DNA of 56,823 nt, from the NCBI GenBank assembly GCA_024692715.1, contig JAILMH010000038.1, positions 1-56,823 of the forward strand, read 5' to 3'. The first letter of the stretch is position 1. Every line of letters begins with the position of its first letter. This stretch comes from Lachnospiraceae bacterium (GTDB lineage: Bacteria > Bacillota > Clostridia > Lachnospirales > Lachnospiraceae). Both the position numbers and the translations under genes were made by a program. Of the stretch, positions 44,601-52,525 are shown piece after piece. The notes below the pieces were generated by a model. The model made no database searches and was not told the DNA's origin. It worked only from the letters and a program-made list of their open reading frames with translations.

Positions 44601-45311
44601 ATGTCATTACTTGAGATAAAAAACTTAAATGTATATTATGGTGTGATCCAGGCATTGCACGACGTCTCTTTTCACGTTGATAAAGGAGAGGTAGTTGCGC
44701 TCATCGGAGCAAACGGCGCCGGTAAAACGACTACGCTTCATACCATTACCGGCCTTGTGCAGGCAGGTTCCGGCGAGATCACATATTCCGGAAAAGAGAT
44801 AACGAAGGTTCCCGGTCATAAGATAGTATCTATGGGAATGGCGCATGTTCCCGAGGGGCGTCATGTTTTTGCCAATCTTACGGTTTATCAGAATTTAAAG
44901 CTTGGCGCTTATACCAGAAAAGATCCGAAAGAGATCGCGGATACTATTGAAATGGTATATCAGAGATTCCCGAGATTAAAGGAACGCAGGAATCAGTTTG
45001 CAGGGACGCTTTCAGGCGGAGAGCAGCAGATGCTTGCTATGGGACGCGCACTTATGAGCCACCCTGAAATTATTTTGATGGATGAGCCTTCTATGGGCCT
45101 TTCACCTATTTTCGTTAACGAAATATTTGATATAATAAAAGAGGTACATAAGACCGGTACGACTGTGCTGCTCGTTGAACAGAATGCCAAAAAGGCACTT
45201 TCAATAGCAGACAGAGCCTATGTCCTTGAAACAGGAAAGATAGTTAAAGAAGGTAAAGCTTCTGATCTTTTGAATGATGAGGACATTAGAAAAGCGTACC
45301 TTGGAGAGTAA
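44601..45311 (+). CDS. livF: Branched-chain amino acid ABC transporter ATPase LivF
   Basis: The 236-residue ATPase has Walker A GANGAGKTT, signature LSGGEQQMLAMGRAL, Walker B IILMDEPSMGLSP and the C-terminal IRKAYLGE typical of LivF. GGGAGG lies upstream of the ATG at somewhat long spacing. It is the last gene of the transporter set, and the cytidylate-kinase-like gene follows after 27 bases, so the latter may be co-transcribed. Confidence 0.95.
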   Translation: MSLLEIKNLNVYYGVIQALHDVSFHVDKGEVVALIGANGAGKTTTLHTITGLVQAGSGEITYSGKEITKVPGHKIVSMGMAHVPEGRHVFANLTVYQNLKLGAYTRKDPKEIADTIEMVYQRFPRLKERRNQFAGTLSGGEQQMLAMGRALMSHPEIILMDEPSMGLSPIFVNEIFDIIKEVHKTGTTVLLVEQNAKKALSIADRAYVLETGKIVKEGKASDLLNDEDIRKAYLGE

Positions 45312-45338
45312 ATAAAAAAGGCTGGGGGTTGAGTGTTG

Positions 45339-45980
45339 ATGAAGAATATTGTTGTTACGATCGAGCGACAGTATGGCAGCGGGGGCAGAACTATAGGTGA
45401 AATGCTCAGCAAGGAGCTTGGATGTCATTATTATAATAAAGAACTTACCAAGCTTGCGTCAGAAGACAGTGGTATTGCAGAAGAACTCTTTATCGAGAAT
45501 GATGAGAAGATCGTTCAGAAATTCGGAAAAGGATTTTTCAGGAGAAATACTGATGTGTATCATGGTGATCTGATTTCTCCGAATAAAGGCGATTTTGTTT
45601 CACAGAAAAATCTCTTTAACTACATTGCGAAGACTATAAAGAAGCTGGCTGATGACGGCTCCTGTGTGCTCATCGGACGTGCGGCGGACTACGTGCTTAA
45701 GGATTATGAAAATGTAGTCAGGATCTTTGTATATGCACCGCATGATTTCCTGATGGAACAGGCCGGGAAAAAGCAGCCGCTTATGGGAAAAGAACTTGAA
45801 AAGTACTGCGAAAAAGTGGATGAGTGCCATGCGGCATATTATCATTACTACACAGGGCAGGACTGGATGGATATGCGAAACTATGATCTTTGCATAAACT
45901 CCGGAAAACTGGGCTTTGAGAAGTCTGTAGAAGAAATAAAAGCATATATAAGAACACGATTTGGCGAAGATGCCATTTAA
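45339..45980 (+). CDS. Cytidylate-kinase-like family protein
   Basis: The ATG is preferred over the in-frame GTG 6 bases upstream because GGGGG lies at a better distance; the product has 213 residues. It starts with a P-loop variant ERQYGSGGRTIGEML and has DGSCVLIGRAADYVL in the middle, as in the cytidylate-kinase-like family common in Clostridia. These are distinct from true CMP kinase (Cmk), and the substrate is not established. It follows livF closely and ends before a strong terminator. Soluble, no membrane segments. Confidence 0.85.
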   Translation: MKNIVVTIERQYGSGGRTIGEMLSKELGCHYYNKELTKLASEDSGIAEELFIENDEKIVQKFGKGFFRRNTDVYHGDLISPNKGDFVSQKNLFNYIAKTIKKLADDGSCVLIGRAADYVLKDYENVVRIFVYAPHDFLMEQAGKKQPLMGKELEKYCEKVDECHAAYYHYYTGQDWMDMRNYDLCINSGKLGFEKSVEEIKAYIRTRFGEDAI

Positions 45981-45986
45981 CAAAAG

Positions 45987-46018
45987 CACCCTGTGATCAG
46001 CTGGTCACAGGGTGTTTT
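45987..46018 (+). terminator. Intrinsic terminator after the Liv/kinase unit
   Basis: CACCCTGTGA (45987-45996) pairs perfectly with TCACAGGGTG (46005-46014) over an 8-base loop, followed by four T. Confidence 0.9.
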
Positions 46019-46037
46019 GTATTGTATGTCAGCTGGC

Positions 46038-46240
46038 TTGCATGTGGTTTGGGCATATGTGTAAGAATTTTAAGAAAATGCCCAAAATTTGATAAAAAAC
46101 AGGCTTAAAATCACTGTTTTGGGCAAATGGTGAAAAATCGTAAATTATAGGCTAAGAAAATGCCAAAACTGAGTCTATATTTGCCGGAAAATTTTCTATA
46201 TGCCGAAAAGGAAATTTGCAATGTTATAAATTGGGCATAA
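46038..46240. repeat. TATATGCC-motif array B
   Basis: At least seven copies of the motif in both orientations lie within 200 bases. They are TTTGGGCATATG (46038), ATGCCCAAAA (46078), TTTTGGGCAAAT (46117), TGCCAAAA (46161), TATATTTGCCGGAAA (46176), TATATGCCGAAAAGG (46197) and TTGGGCATAA (46231). Spacing is about 15-45 bases. No coding frame of note is present. The array ends just before the promoter at 46274. Confidence 0.6.
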
Positions 46241-46273
46241 ACAATGATTTTTACAAAATAATGGAAAAAAGTG

Positions 46274-46302
46274 TTGACAAAAAGTGTATACAAGTTTATC
46301 AT
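46274..46302 (+). promoter_or_regulatory. Strong SigA-type promoter
   Basis: TTGACA (46274-46279) and TATCAT (46297-46302) are 17 bases apart. Transcription would begin near 46309, at the first base region of a structured leader or small RNA. Confidence 0.8.
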
Positions 46303-46308
46303 AAGTTT

Positions 46309-46431
46309 CGCATCAGGCGTTCTTGCCTGATATAGCAGTTACGTTCGTAGCTGTTTTTCCACTCTTTTTATAGATTATGCAGGTGCATAGTGGATTCCTC
46401 TAATGTCAGTGATTCTACTGCGTATTTTTTT
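46309..46431 (+). ncRNA. Candidate small RNA or attenuator leader with three hairpins
   Basis: Directly after the promoter three hairpins follow in line. The first is ATCAGGC/GCCTGAT (46312-46331, perfect, 6-base loop). The second is CAGTTACG/CGTAGCTG (46336-46353) followed by five T. The third pairs GCATAGTGGATTC with GATTCTACTGC (46385-46421, one mismatch and a small bulge), followed by a run of seven T. This layout fits a ~120-base small RNA ending at the third hairpin, or an attenuator for the zinc-ribbon gene 57 bases further on. No matching known RNA family was recognised. Confidence 0.5.
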
Positions 46432-46487
46432 GCCGCTATGTACTGCATAAAATGACAATTTAATAAGCAGAAACGGAGAAATTTAAA

Positions 46488-46883
46488 ATGAAAGTTTGTG
46501 AACATTGTGGTAAGGAAATCTATCATGCAGCAGCAATCTGCCATCACTGTGGAAATAAGGTTGAAACGGAAACAGAAGTGATAGAAGAGAAGCCGGTTTC
46601 GGATGTAAGTGATAAGACACTGGGGATTATTGCATATATCACACTGATAGGGTTTATTCTTGCGCTTGTACTTAGTAATGGAAGAGAAAGATCAGAATTC
46701 CTTAAACTTCAGCTTAGTCAGGCGCTTATCATTACGCTCTGTCACATTGGTGGAATCATGGTTCCGCTGGTTGGATGGGTTCTTTTAATAGTAGTTTTCT
46801 TTGCCTGGGCATCAGCTTTGATCTTTGCCTGTCAGGGAAAAACAAAGCCGCTTCCTGTGATCGGAGAATTTAGAGTTTTCTAA
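46488..46883 (+). CDS. Zinc-ribbon membrane protein, DUF4870-like
   Basis: The 131-residue protein starts with a four-cysteine zinc ribbon (CEHC...CHHC, residues 4-22), then an acidic linker. Hydrophobic segments near residues 48-64, 82-100 and 102-118 follow, and the protein ends QGKTKPLPVIGEF. The membrane part matches the DUF4870/Tic20-like small membrane family, with the LGIIAYITLIGFILALVL opening. ACGGAGAAA precedes the ATG. One base separates it from the nuclease-like gene, so both are translated together. The function is not known; an N-terminal zinc ribbon on this family is common in Firmicutes. Confidence 0.8.
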   Translation: MKVCEHCGKEIYHAAAICHHCGNKVETETEVIEEKPVSDVSDKTLGIIAYITLIGFILALVLSNGRERSEFLKLQLSQALIITLCHIGGIMVPLVGWVLLIVVFFAWASALIFACQGKTKPLPVIGEFRVF

Positions 46884-46884
46884 T

Positions 46885-47667
46885 ATGACCAATGCATATG
46901 ATCTGCTAAATAACCGGCTTTACTTTGTTAAAAAAGAAATAACTCAGATAAGTAAAGAACTTTTGGATTATCCTAAAGGGGACATTATATGTACAAGATC
47001 AAATAAGTACAGTAAGTGGTATAAAAAGACATCGAAGGGCCTTGTGTATATTCCCAAAAAAGAAATTAATGAAGCAAAAATATTGGCCAGAAAGAAATAT
47101 CTAAGGCTTAGAAAAGAATTTCTGCAAGGGGAGGAGAGAGCCATAAGTTTATATTTGAGGCATCATCCGAAGGACAGGTCGCTCAGGTTATTGAGTACTG
47201 AAAAAGGGTATAGAGAGTTATTAAAGGATGATTTTCTGCCTGATGATGAAAAAATTATTGATTGGGTCAATAAAGAATATGAGACAAACCGGAGTCATCC
47301 GGAAAATCTCAGATATAGAGCTCACTCAGGGCATCTGGTCAGGTCAAAATCCGAGTATATGATCGCAACATCTCTTTATATAAAGAAGATTCCATTTCGA
47401 TATGAATGCAAACTTGAATTAAATGAAGGGATTTTTTATCCTGATTTTACGTTGTTGAATGTGAGCACAGGAAAAGAGGTTTATTGGGAGCATTTTGGCA
47501 TGATAGACGATGATCTTTATCTGGATAAGTTTATACAAAAATTAAAAATATTTTCTGCTAATGGGATATATCCCGGAGTTAATCTGATAATGACGTTTGA
47601 GACGAGAGAACATCCGCTTACGCAGGAAACGATAGATGAAACTATAAGAAGTTTTCAGAAATTATAG
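46885..47667 (+). CDS. PD-(D/E)XK nuclease-like protein
   Basis: The 260-residue soluble protein has a basic helical N-terminal half (about 1-150) and a C-terminal core matching the PD-(D/E)XK pattern. E157 is in RSKSEYMIA, D187 in FYPDFTLL and E202 in VYWEHFG. The same YPDF...WEHFG pattern is known from nuclease domains attached to helicases and from stand-alone Firmicute proteins. Codon use is visibly richer in A/T than in neighbouring core genes, compatible with acquisition. It is coupled to the zinc-ribbon membrane protein and ends at a strong terminator. Target and role are unknown; defence or repair are possibilities only. Confidence 0.7.
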   Translation: MTNAYDLLNNRLYFVKKEITQISKELLDYPKGDIICTRSNKYSKWYKKTSKGLVYIPKKEINEAKILARKKYLRLRKEFLQGEERAISLYLRHHPKDRSLRLLSTEKGYRELLKDDFLPDDEKIIDWVNKEYETNRSHPENLRYRAHSGHLVRSKSEYMIATSLYIKKIPFRYECKLELNEGIFYPDFTLLNVSTGKEVYWEHFGMIDDDLYLDKFIQKLKIFSANGIYPGVNLIMTFETREHPLTQETIDETIRSFQKL

Positions 47668-47670
47668 AAA

Positions 47671-47719
47671 AGCGCAGTGCTGTCTTATGTGAAAAATAAG
47701 ATTGGTGCTGCGCTTTTTT
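47671..47719 (+). terminator. Intrinsic terminator after the nuclease-like gene
   Basis: AGCGCAG (47671-47677) pairs with CTGCGCT (47708-47714), with inner pairing TCTTAT/ATAAGA, followed by a T-run. Confidence 0.85.
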
Positions 47720-47720
47720 G

Positions 47721-47945
47721 ATTTGGCATAATTCTTAAAAATACTGCAAATTGCCTAATATTAAAGTAGAAAATTGCAATGATTGGGCATATATGAAAAA
47801 AAGAAGAATTATAGACTCATTTTCGAGAAATCAGCAGCCTGTAAAAGAGAATTTTTTGATATATGCCTAAAACAGGTATGAATATGTGAGATTTTTGGAA
47901 AAATTGGGATATAAAGGCAAAGGAGACGGCTATATGCCTAAAAAA
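47721..47945. repeat. TATATGCC-motif array C
   Basis: Five clear motif copies lie in this AT-rich stretch: TTTGGCATAA (47723), TTGCCTAAT (47751), TTGGGCATATATG (47783), TATATGCCTAAAA (47860) and TATATGCCTAAAAAA (47931). GGCAAAGG near 47916 is a weaker match. Orientation is mixed. With array B it brackets the zinc-ribbon/nuclease pair. No gene is supported between 47720 and valS. Confidence 0.6.
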
Positions 47946-48010
47946 GCTGTCGGGTATATGAATAAGTATAAAAATCTAAACATTTTCGCCTTATGAATAT
48001 GTACATTATC

Positions 48011-48039
48011 TTGACAAAAATCCCTGCAAAATCTACAAT
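48011..48039 (+). promoter_or_regulatory. SigA-type promoter of valS
   Basis: TTGACA (48011-48016) and TACAAT (48034-48039) are 17 bases apart. The leader of about 115 bases lacks the conserved T-box sequence and any terminator, so tRNA-sensing control is not indicated. Confidence 0.8.
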
Positions 48040-48161
48040 TATTTAGATTATGTGTCATCGTATGTTATTGGCTGGATTTGTAGGCAGAGGGAAATGCAAT
48101 TCCTCGCTGAGATAATGAATTCAACTGTACGGTGCGCGATTGAAAGGAAAATTTGACCATT

Positions 48162-50822
48162 ATGAGTAAGGAACTTGCTAAGAATTATGATCCTAAAGCA
48201 ATGGAGGATCGAATTTATCAGAAGTGGATCAGCAATAAGTATTTCCACGCAGAAGTAGATAAGAAAAAGAAACCGTTTACCATCGTTATGCCACCGCCAA
48301 ACATTACTGGTAAGCTGCATATGGGTCATGCTCTTGATAACACTATGCAGGATATCCTTACCAGATTTAAGAGAATGCAGGGTTACAATGCACTCTGGCA
48401 GCCGGGTACAGATCATGCTTCTATCGCAACAGAAGTAAAGATCATCAATAAGCTTAAGGAAGAGGGAATCTCAAAAGAAGATCTCGGACGTGAAAAATTC
48501 CTTGAGCGTGCCTGGGATTGGAAGAAAGAGTACGGCGGAATCATTACATCACAGCTTAAGAAGCTCGGTATCTCATGTGATTGGGATCGTGAACGTTTTA
48601 CAATGGATGAAGGATGTAATGAAGCAGTTAAGGAAGTATTTGTAAGACTGTATGATAAAGGCCTTATTTACAAGGGACATAAGATCATCAACTGGTGTCC
48701 TGTCTGTAAGACATCTATTTCAGATGCTGAGGTAGAGTATGAGTCACAGGCTTCACACCTTTGGCACATTAAGTATAAGGTAGTCGGAACGGACAGATAT
48801 ATCGAGTTCGCAACAACAAGACCTGAGACAATGCTTGGTGATACAGCTGTAGCTGTAAATCCCGAGGATGACAGATATAAGGATCTTATCGGAAAGACAT
48901 GTGAGCTTCCGTTCATGAACCGTGAGATCCCTATCGTTGCCGACGAATATGTTGATATGGAGTTTGGTACAGGTGTAGTTAAGATCACACCGGCTCACGA
49001 CCCTAATGACTTTGAAGTTGGTAAGAGACATGACCTTCCGGTTATCAACATCATGAATGATGATGCCACTATCAATGAGAATGGCGGAAAGTTCAAGGGT
49101 ATGGACCGCATGGAAGCAAGAAAACAGATCGTTAAAGAACTTGACGAGATGGGACTTCTTGTTCGTATCGAGGATTATACTCACGAAGTTGGTACTCATG
49201 ACAGATGCCATACAACAGTTGAGCCGCTTGTAAAGCAGCAGTGGTTTGTTAAGATGGATGAGCTCATCAAGCCGGCAGCAGAGGCTGTTAAAAACGGTGA
49301 TATAAAGCTTATTCCAGAGAGAATGGATAAGACATACTACAACTGGACAGACAATATCCGTGACTGGTGTATTTCAAGACAGCTTTGGTGGGGCCACAGA
49401 ATTCCTGCCTACTACTGTGATGAATGTGGTGAGACAGTAGTTGCAAAGGAAATGCCTGAAGTTTGTCCTAAGTGCGGCTGCAAGCACTTCCACCAGGATG
49501 AGGATACACTTGATACATGGTTCTCATCAGCACTCTGGCCGTTCTCAACACTTGGCTGGCCGAACAAGACACCGGAGCTTGATTATTTCTACCCTACTGA
49601 TGTTCTTGTTACCGGTTATGATATCATCTTCTTCTGGGTAATCAGAATGATCTTCTCAGGATATGAGCAGATGGGAGAAAAGCCTTTCAAGACAGTTCTT
49701 TTCCATGGACTTGTAAGAGATGAGAAGGGTCGTAAGATGAGTAAGTCGCTCGGAAATGGTATCGATCCGCTTGACGTTATCGATAAGTATGGCTCAGATG
49801 CCCTTAGATTTACTCTTATCACAGGTAATGCACCAGGAAATGATATGAGATTCTCATATGACAGAGTTGAAGCTTCAAGAAACTTTGCAAACAAGATCTG
49901 GAATGCTTCAAGATTCATTATGATGAACCTCGAAGGAAAGACAGTTACAAAGCCTTCAGTTAATGAACTTGAGGACGTAGATAAGTGGATACTTTCAAAG
50001 TGCAATGACGTGGTTAAGGAAGTAACAGATGCACTTGAGAAGTTTGAGCTTGGTATCGCTGCTTCAAAGATCTATGATTTTGTATGGGATTCACTTTGTG
50101 ACTGGTATATCGAGATGGTTAAGCCTCGTCTTTACAATTCAGACGATGCAAAGTCTCAGAATGCAGCACTTTGGACACTTGAGAACGTTCTCATCGATGC
50201 GCTTAAGATGCTTCATCCATACATGCCATTTGTTACAGAGGAAATCTACTGCACATTAAAAGAAGAGACAGAATTTAACGGCGCAGAATCAATTATGATC
50301 GCTGATTGGCCGATATATACAGATGAGAGACATTTTGAACGTGAGGCATATGACCTTGAGCTTATCAAAGAGGCTGTTAAGGGCATCAGAAACGTAAGAA
50401 GTCAGATGAATGTAGCTCCTTCAAGAAAGGCAGACGTTATCGTTGTTTCTGAGAAGGAAGAGGTTCGTGCAGCATTCGAGAGAGGAAGTCTTTTCTTTGG
50501 CGCATTGAGCTACGCAGAAAATGTCAAAGTTCAGTCTGATAAGAGCGGTGTTAACGATGATGATGTTTCAGTAGTTACATCTCAGGCTACAATTTACATT
50601 CCGTTCAGCGAGCTGGTTGATATCAGCGAAGAGATCGCTCGTCTTGAGAAGGAACAGAAGAGACTTGCAGGAGAGCTTAAGCGTTCACATGCAATGCTCG
50701 CAAACGAGAAATTCCTTGCGAAGGCTCCTGAAGCGAAGGTCGCTGAGGAGAAGGAAAAGCTCGCTAATTATGAAAAGATGATGCAGGAAGTTGAGGGACG
50801 CCTGCAGCAGCTTAAGAAATAA
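48162..50822 (+). CDS. valS: Valyl-tRNA synthetase
   Basis: This class I synthetase charges tRNA-Val and edits Thr-tRNA. From the ATG it has 886 residues, starting MSKELAKNYDPK as family members do; a TTG nine bases upstream is closer to AAGGA and could also serve. HMGH is at about 53-56 in ITGKLHMGHAL, KMSKS at about 525-529, and the editing domain lies between. A C-terminal coiled-coil arm (EEIARLEKEQKRLAGELK onward) ends the protein. Length and order are standard. Confidence 0.96.
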   Translation: MSKELAKNYDPKAMEDRIYQKWISNKYFHAEVDKKKKPFTIVMPPPNITGKLHMGHALDNTMQDILTRFKRMQGYNALWQPGTDHASIATEVKIINKLKEEGISKEDLGREKFLERAWDWKKEYGGIITSQLKKLGISCDWDRERFTMDEGCNEAVKEVFVRLYDKGLIYKGHKIINWCPVCKTSISDAEVEYESQASHLWHIKYKVVGTDRYIEFATTRPETMLGDTAVAVNPEDDRYKDLIGKTCELPFMNREIPIVADEYVDMEFGTGVVKITPAHDPNDFEVGKRHDLPVINIMNDDATINENGGKFKGMDRMEARKQIVKELDEMGLLVRIEDYTHEVGTHDRCHTTVEPLVKQQWFVKMDELIKPAAEAVKNGDIKLIPERMDKTYYNWTDNIRDWCISRQLWWGHRIPAYYCDECGETVVAKEMPEVCPKCGCKHFHQDEDTLDTWFSSALWPFSTLGWPNKTPELDYFYPTDVLVTGYDIIFFWVIRMIFSGYEQMGEKPFKTVLFHGLVRDEKGRKMSKSLGNGIDPLDVIDKYGSDALRFTLITGNAPGNDMRFSYDRVEASRNFANKIWNASRFIMMNLEGKTVTKPSVNELEDVDKWILSKCNDVVKEVTDALEKFELGIAASKIYDFVWDSLCDWYIEMVKPRLYNSDDAKSQNAALWTLENVLIDALKMLHPYMPFVTEEIYCTLKEETEFNGAESIMIADWPIYTDERHFEREAYDLELIKEAVKGIRNVRSQMNVAPSRKADVIVVSEKEEVRAAFERGSLFFGALSYAENVKVQSDKSGVNDDDVSVVTSQATIYIPFSELVDISEEIARLEKEQKRLAGELKRSHAMLANEKFLAKAPEAKVAEEKEKLANYEKMMQEVEGRLQQLKK

Positions 50823-50836
50823 TCTAAGTAGAAATT

Positions 50837-50884
50837 CTGACTGCAGGTCAAGGTGAGAAGGCACCGCAGAGTGCCTGCAGTCAG
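50837..50884 (+). promoter_or_regulatory. Strong hairpin between valS and the FapA-like gene
   Basis: CTGACTGCAGG (50837-50847) pairs perfectly with CCTGCAGTCAG (50874-50884). An inner AGGCAC/GTGCCT stem-loop competes for the last bases, so two folds are possible. No T-run follows. It may be a weak terminator, an mRNA-stabilising element or a control element. Confidence 0.55.
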
Positions 50885-50922
50885 GATCAGTATAAAACAA
50901 ATGTATATAGAGGGGTGAGTCT

Positions 50923-52317
50923 ATGACAGAGAATAACGTTGAACCTTTTGAGATCGCAATTCGAGAGAATGATATGAAGGCATTTCTGGTTATTAACCGA
51001 CCTGAAGACGGGTTTGCCTATGATAAGGAAGAAGTGCTTGCCGCGCTGAGAGAAAAGGGCGTGACTACAGGTATCAATGAGTCAAAGATTGCAGCTATGG
51101 TTAAAAAGCATATCTATGGCAGAGAAGAACTGGTAGCGGAAGGAAAGCAGCCGGAGCATGGGGAAGACGGATATTTTGAGTATTTTTTCCCGACTCAAAA
51201 GTCAAAAACTCCTGAGATCCGCCCGGATGGATCAGTAGACTATACAAGTGTCAATGTCATTCACTGTGTAACTGCCGGAGATAAGTTGGCTGAGTATCAT
51301 CCTGCTATACAGGGAACTCCCGGTGTGAGTATAAAGGGAAGACCTATTGCGGCCAAGCGTTCAAAGGAGCTTAGACCATATTTTACGACCGGATGTACTT
51401 ATGATCCGGAAACTCTAATTTATACAGCTGATATAGACGGAAAGGTTGAGCTTGCAAAGGTTCGACTTTCTGTGATCGATTTACAGGAATTCACCAGAGA
51501 TATTGACAATGTCTACGGAGATATTGATTTCAAAGGAGATGTCGTTATCCATGGTTCTGTTAAGCCTGGTGTTAAAATTACGGCTACTAAGAGCGTAACT
51601 GTGGATGGTACTCTTGAAGCTGCGTCTATTTCTGCCGGAGGAGATGTGATCGTCAAAGGCGGTATCATGGGAAACAGCATAAGTGATATTCACTGTGAAG
51701 GTGATTTCTATGCTGATTTCATTGAATATTCCAATGTATGGTGCAAGCATTCTGTATCTGCAAATGTATTTTGGGACTGCAAAGTTTTTGCAGGAGATTA
51801 TGTACATGCAACCGGTAAGATGGGTGCGATAATCGGTGGTTCTGTTTATGGAATGGCAGGAGTCGATGCTACGTTTGTGGGTAATGACAAAGAAGTTAAA
51901 ACTGTGGTATCATCAGGCGTGAAGACAGAAGTTTCAAAACGACGTAAATATGTTGAAAAGACGATACTGCAGCTTGATGATGAGCTTGACTCCATTGAAG
52001 AGGAAATGACAGAAATTCAAAGGTCTGTACGTCTTGGAACTGCAGACGATCTGATGCAGCAGCAGCTTCTGGATCTCCGGAAAGATAAGATACAGAAGAA
52101 GACTGAGCGTAAAGAGGCAGAGCAGAAGCTTACAGAACTTGATGATGTAGTAGGCAGTGCAGAAAATGCTGAGATACGTATCGGTGATACAGCTTATCCG
52201 GGAAGTATATTCATGCTTGGAGAGCAGCAGATATCGATCGAGGAGGAAAAGCGACAGATGAAATTCCTTCTTGATGAAAACGAGAACATGGTGATAAAAC
52301 CATTAGTTAAGTGGTAA
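50923..52317 (+). CDS. FapA family protein (DUF342)
   Basis: The 464-residue soluble protein has an alpha/beta N-terminal part (about 1-165). A right-handed beta-helix-like region with repeats such as IDFKGDVVIHGSVKPGVKIT and GTLEAASISAGGDVIVKG (about 190-300) follows, then a long coiled coil (about 335-410) and a short C-terminal part. This is the DUF342/FapA arrangement, known as flagellar assembly protein A in some bacteria but also common in non-flagellated Clostridia. No flagellar genes are here. GAGGGGTGAG precedes the ATG. It is the first of three closely spaced genes. Confidence 0.85.
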   Translation: MTENNVEPFEIAIRENDMKAFLVINRPEDGFAYDKEEVLAALREKGVTTGINESKIAAMVKKHIYGREELVAEGKQPEHGEDGYFEYFFPTQKSKTPEIRPDGSVDYTSVNVIHCVTAGDKLAEYHPAIQGTPGVSIKGRPIAAKRSKELRPYFTTGCTYDPETLIYTADIDGKVELAKVRLSVIDLQEFTRDIDNVYGDIDFKGDVVIHGSVKPGVKITATKSVTVDGTLEAASISAGGDVIVKGGIMGNSISDIHCEGDFYADFIEYSNVWCKHSVSANVFWDCKVFAGDYVHATGKMGAIIGGSVYGMAGVDATFVGNDKEVKTVVSSGVKTEVSKRRKYVEKTILQLDDELDSIEEEMTEIQRSVRLGTADDLMQQQLLDLRKDKIQKKTERKEAEQKLTELDDVVGSAENAEIRIGDTAYPGSIFMLGEQQISIEEEKRQMKFLLDENENMVIKPLVKW

Positions 52318-52336
52318 CTGACAAAGGAAAAATAAT

Positions 52337-52525
52337 ATGATAGATTTTGAAGCGGAGTTGAAAAAATTCCATCCGTCGCTCGAAATTGAGGACGCAGAAG
52401 ATGCAATTTACAACCATGATGTGTCTGATATGATGGATCTATTCCTTAACATGGTTAATGACAAAGCTGGCAGCAGCAAAAAAATAAACAACAGTAAAGG
52501 GACACAGACGCATGAAATGTTATAA
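52337..52525 (+). CDS. Small acidic protein, 62 aa
   Basis: A short frame sits between the FapA-like gene (19 bases before) and the zinc-ribbon/TPR gene, which it overlaps by 14 bases. The product begins MIDFEAELKKFHPSLEIEDA, is acidic and helical, and has a polar Lys/Ser/Asn-rich end. AAAGGAAAAA lies upstream of the ATG. The tight placement in one direction argues for a real gene. No family is recognised; a partner or chaperone-like role for its neighbours is only a guess. Confidence 0.65.
   Translation: MIDFEAELKKFHPSLEIEDAEDAIYNHDVSDMMDLFLNMVNDKAGSSKKINNSKGTQTHEML

Noticed and set aside
48046-48161. Possible T-box leader before valS
   Set aside because: No T-box sequence and no terminator/antiterminator pair are present; the leader is short.
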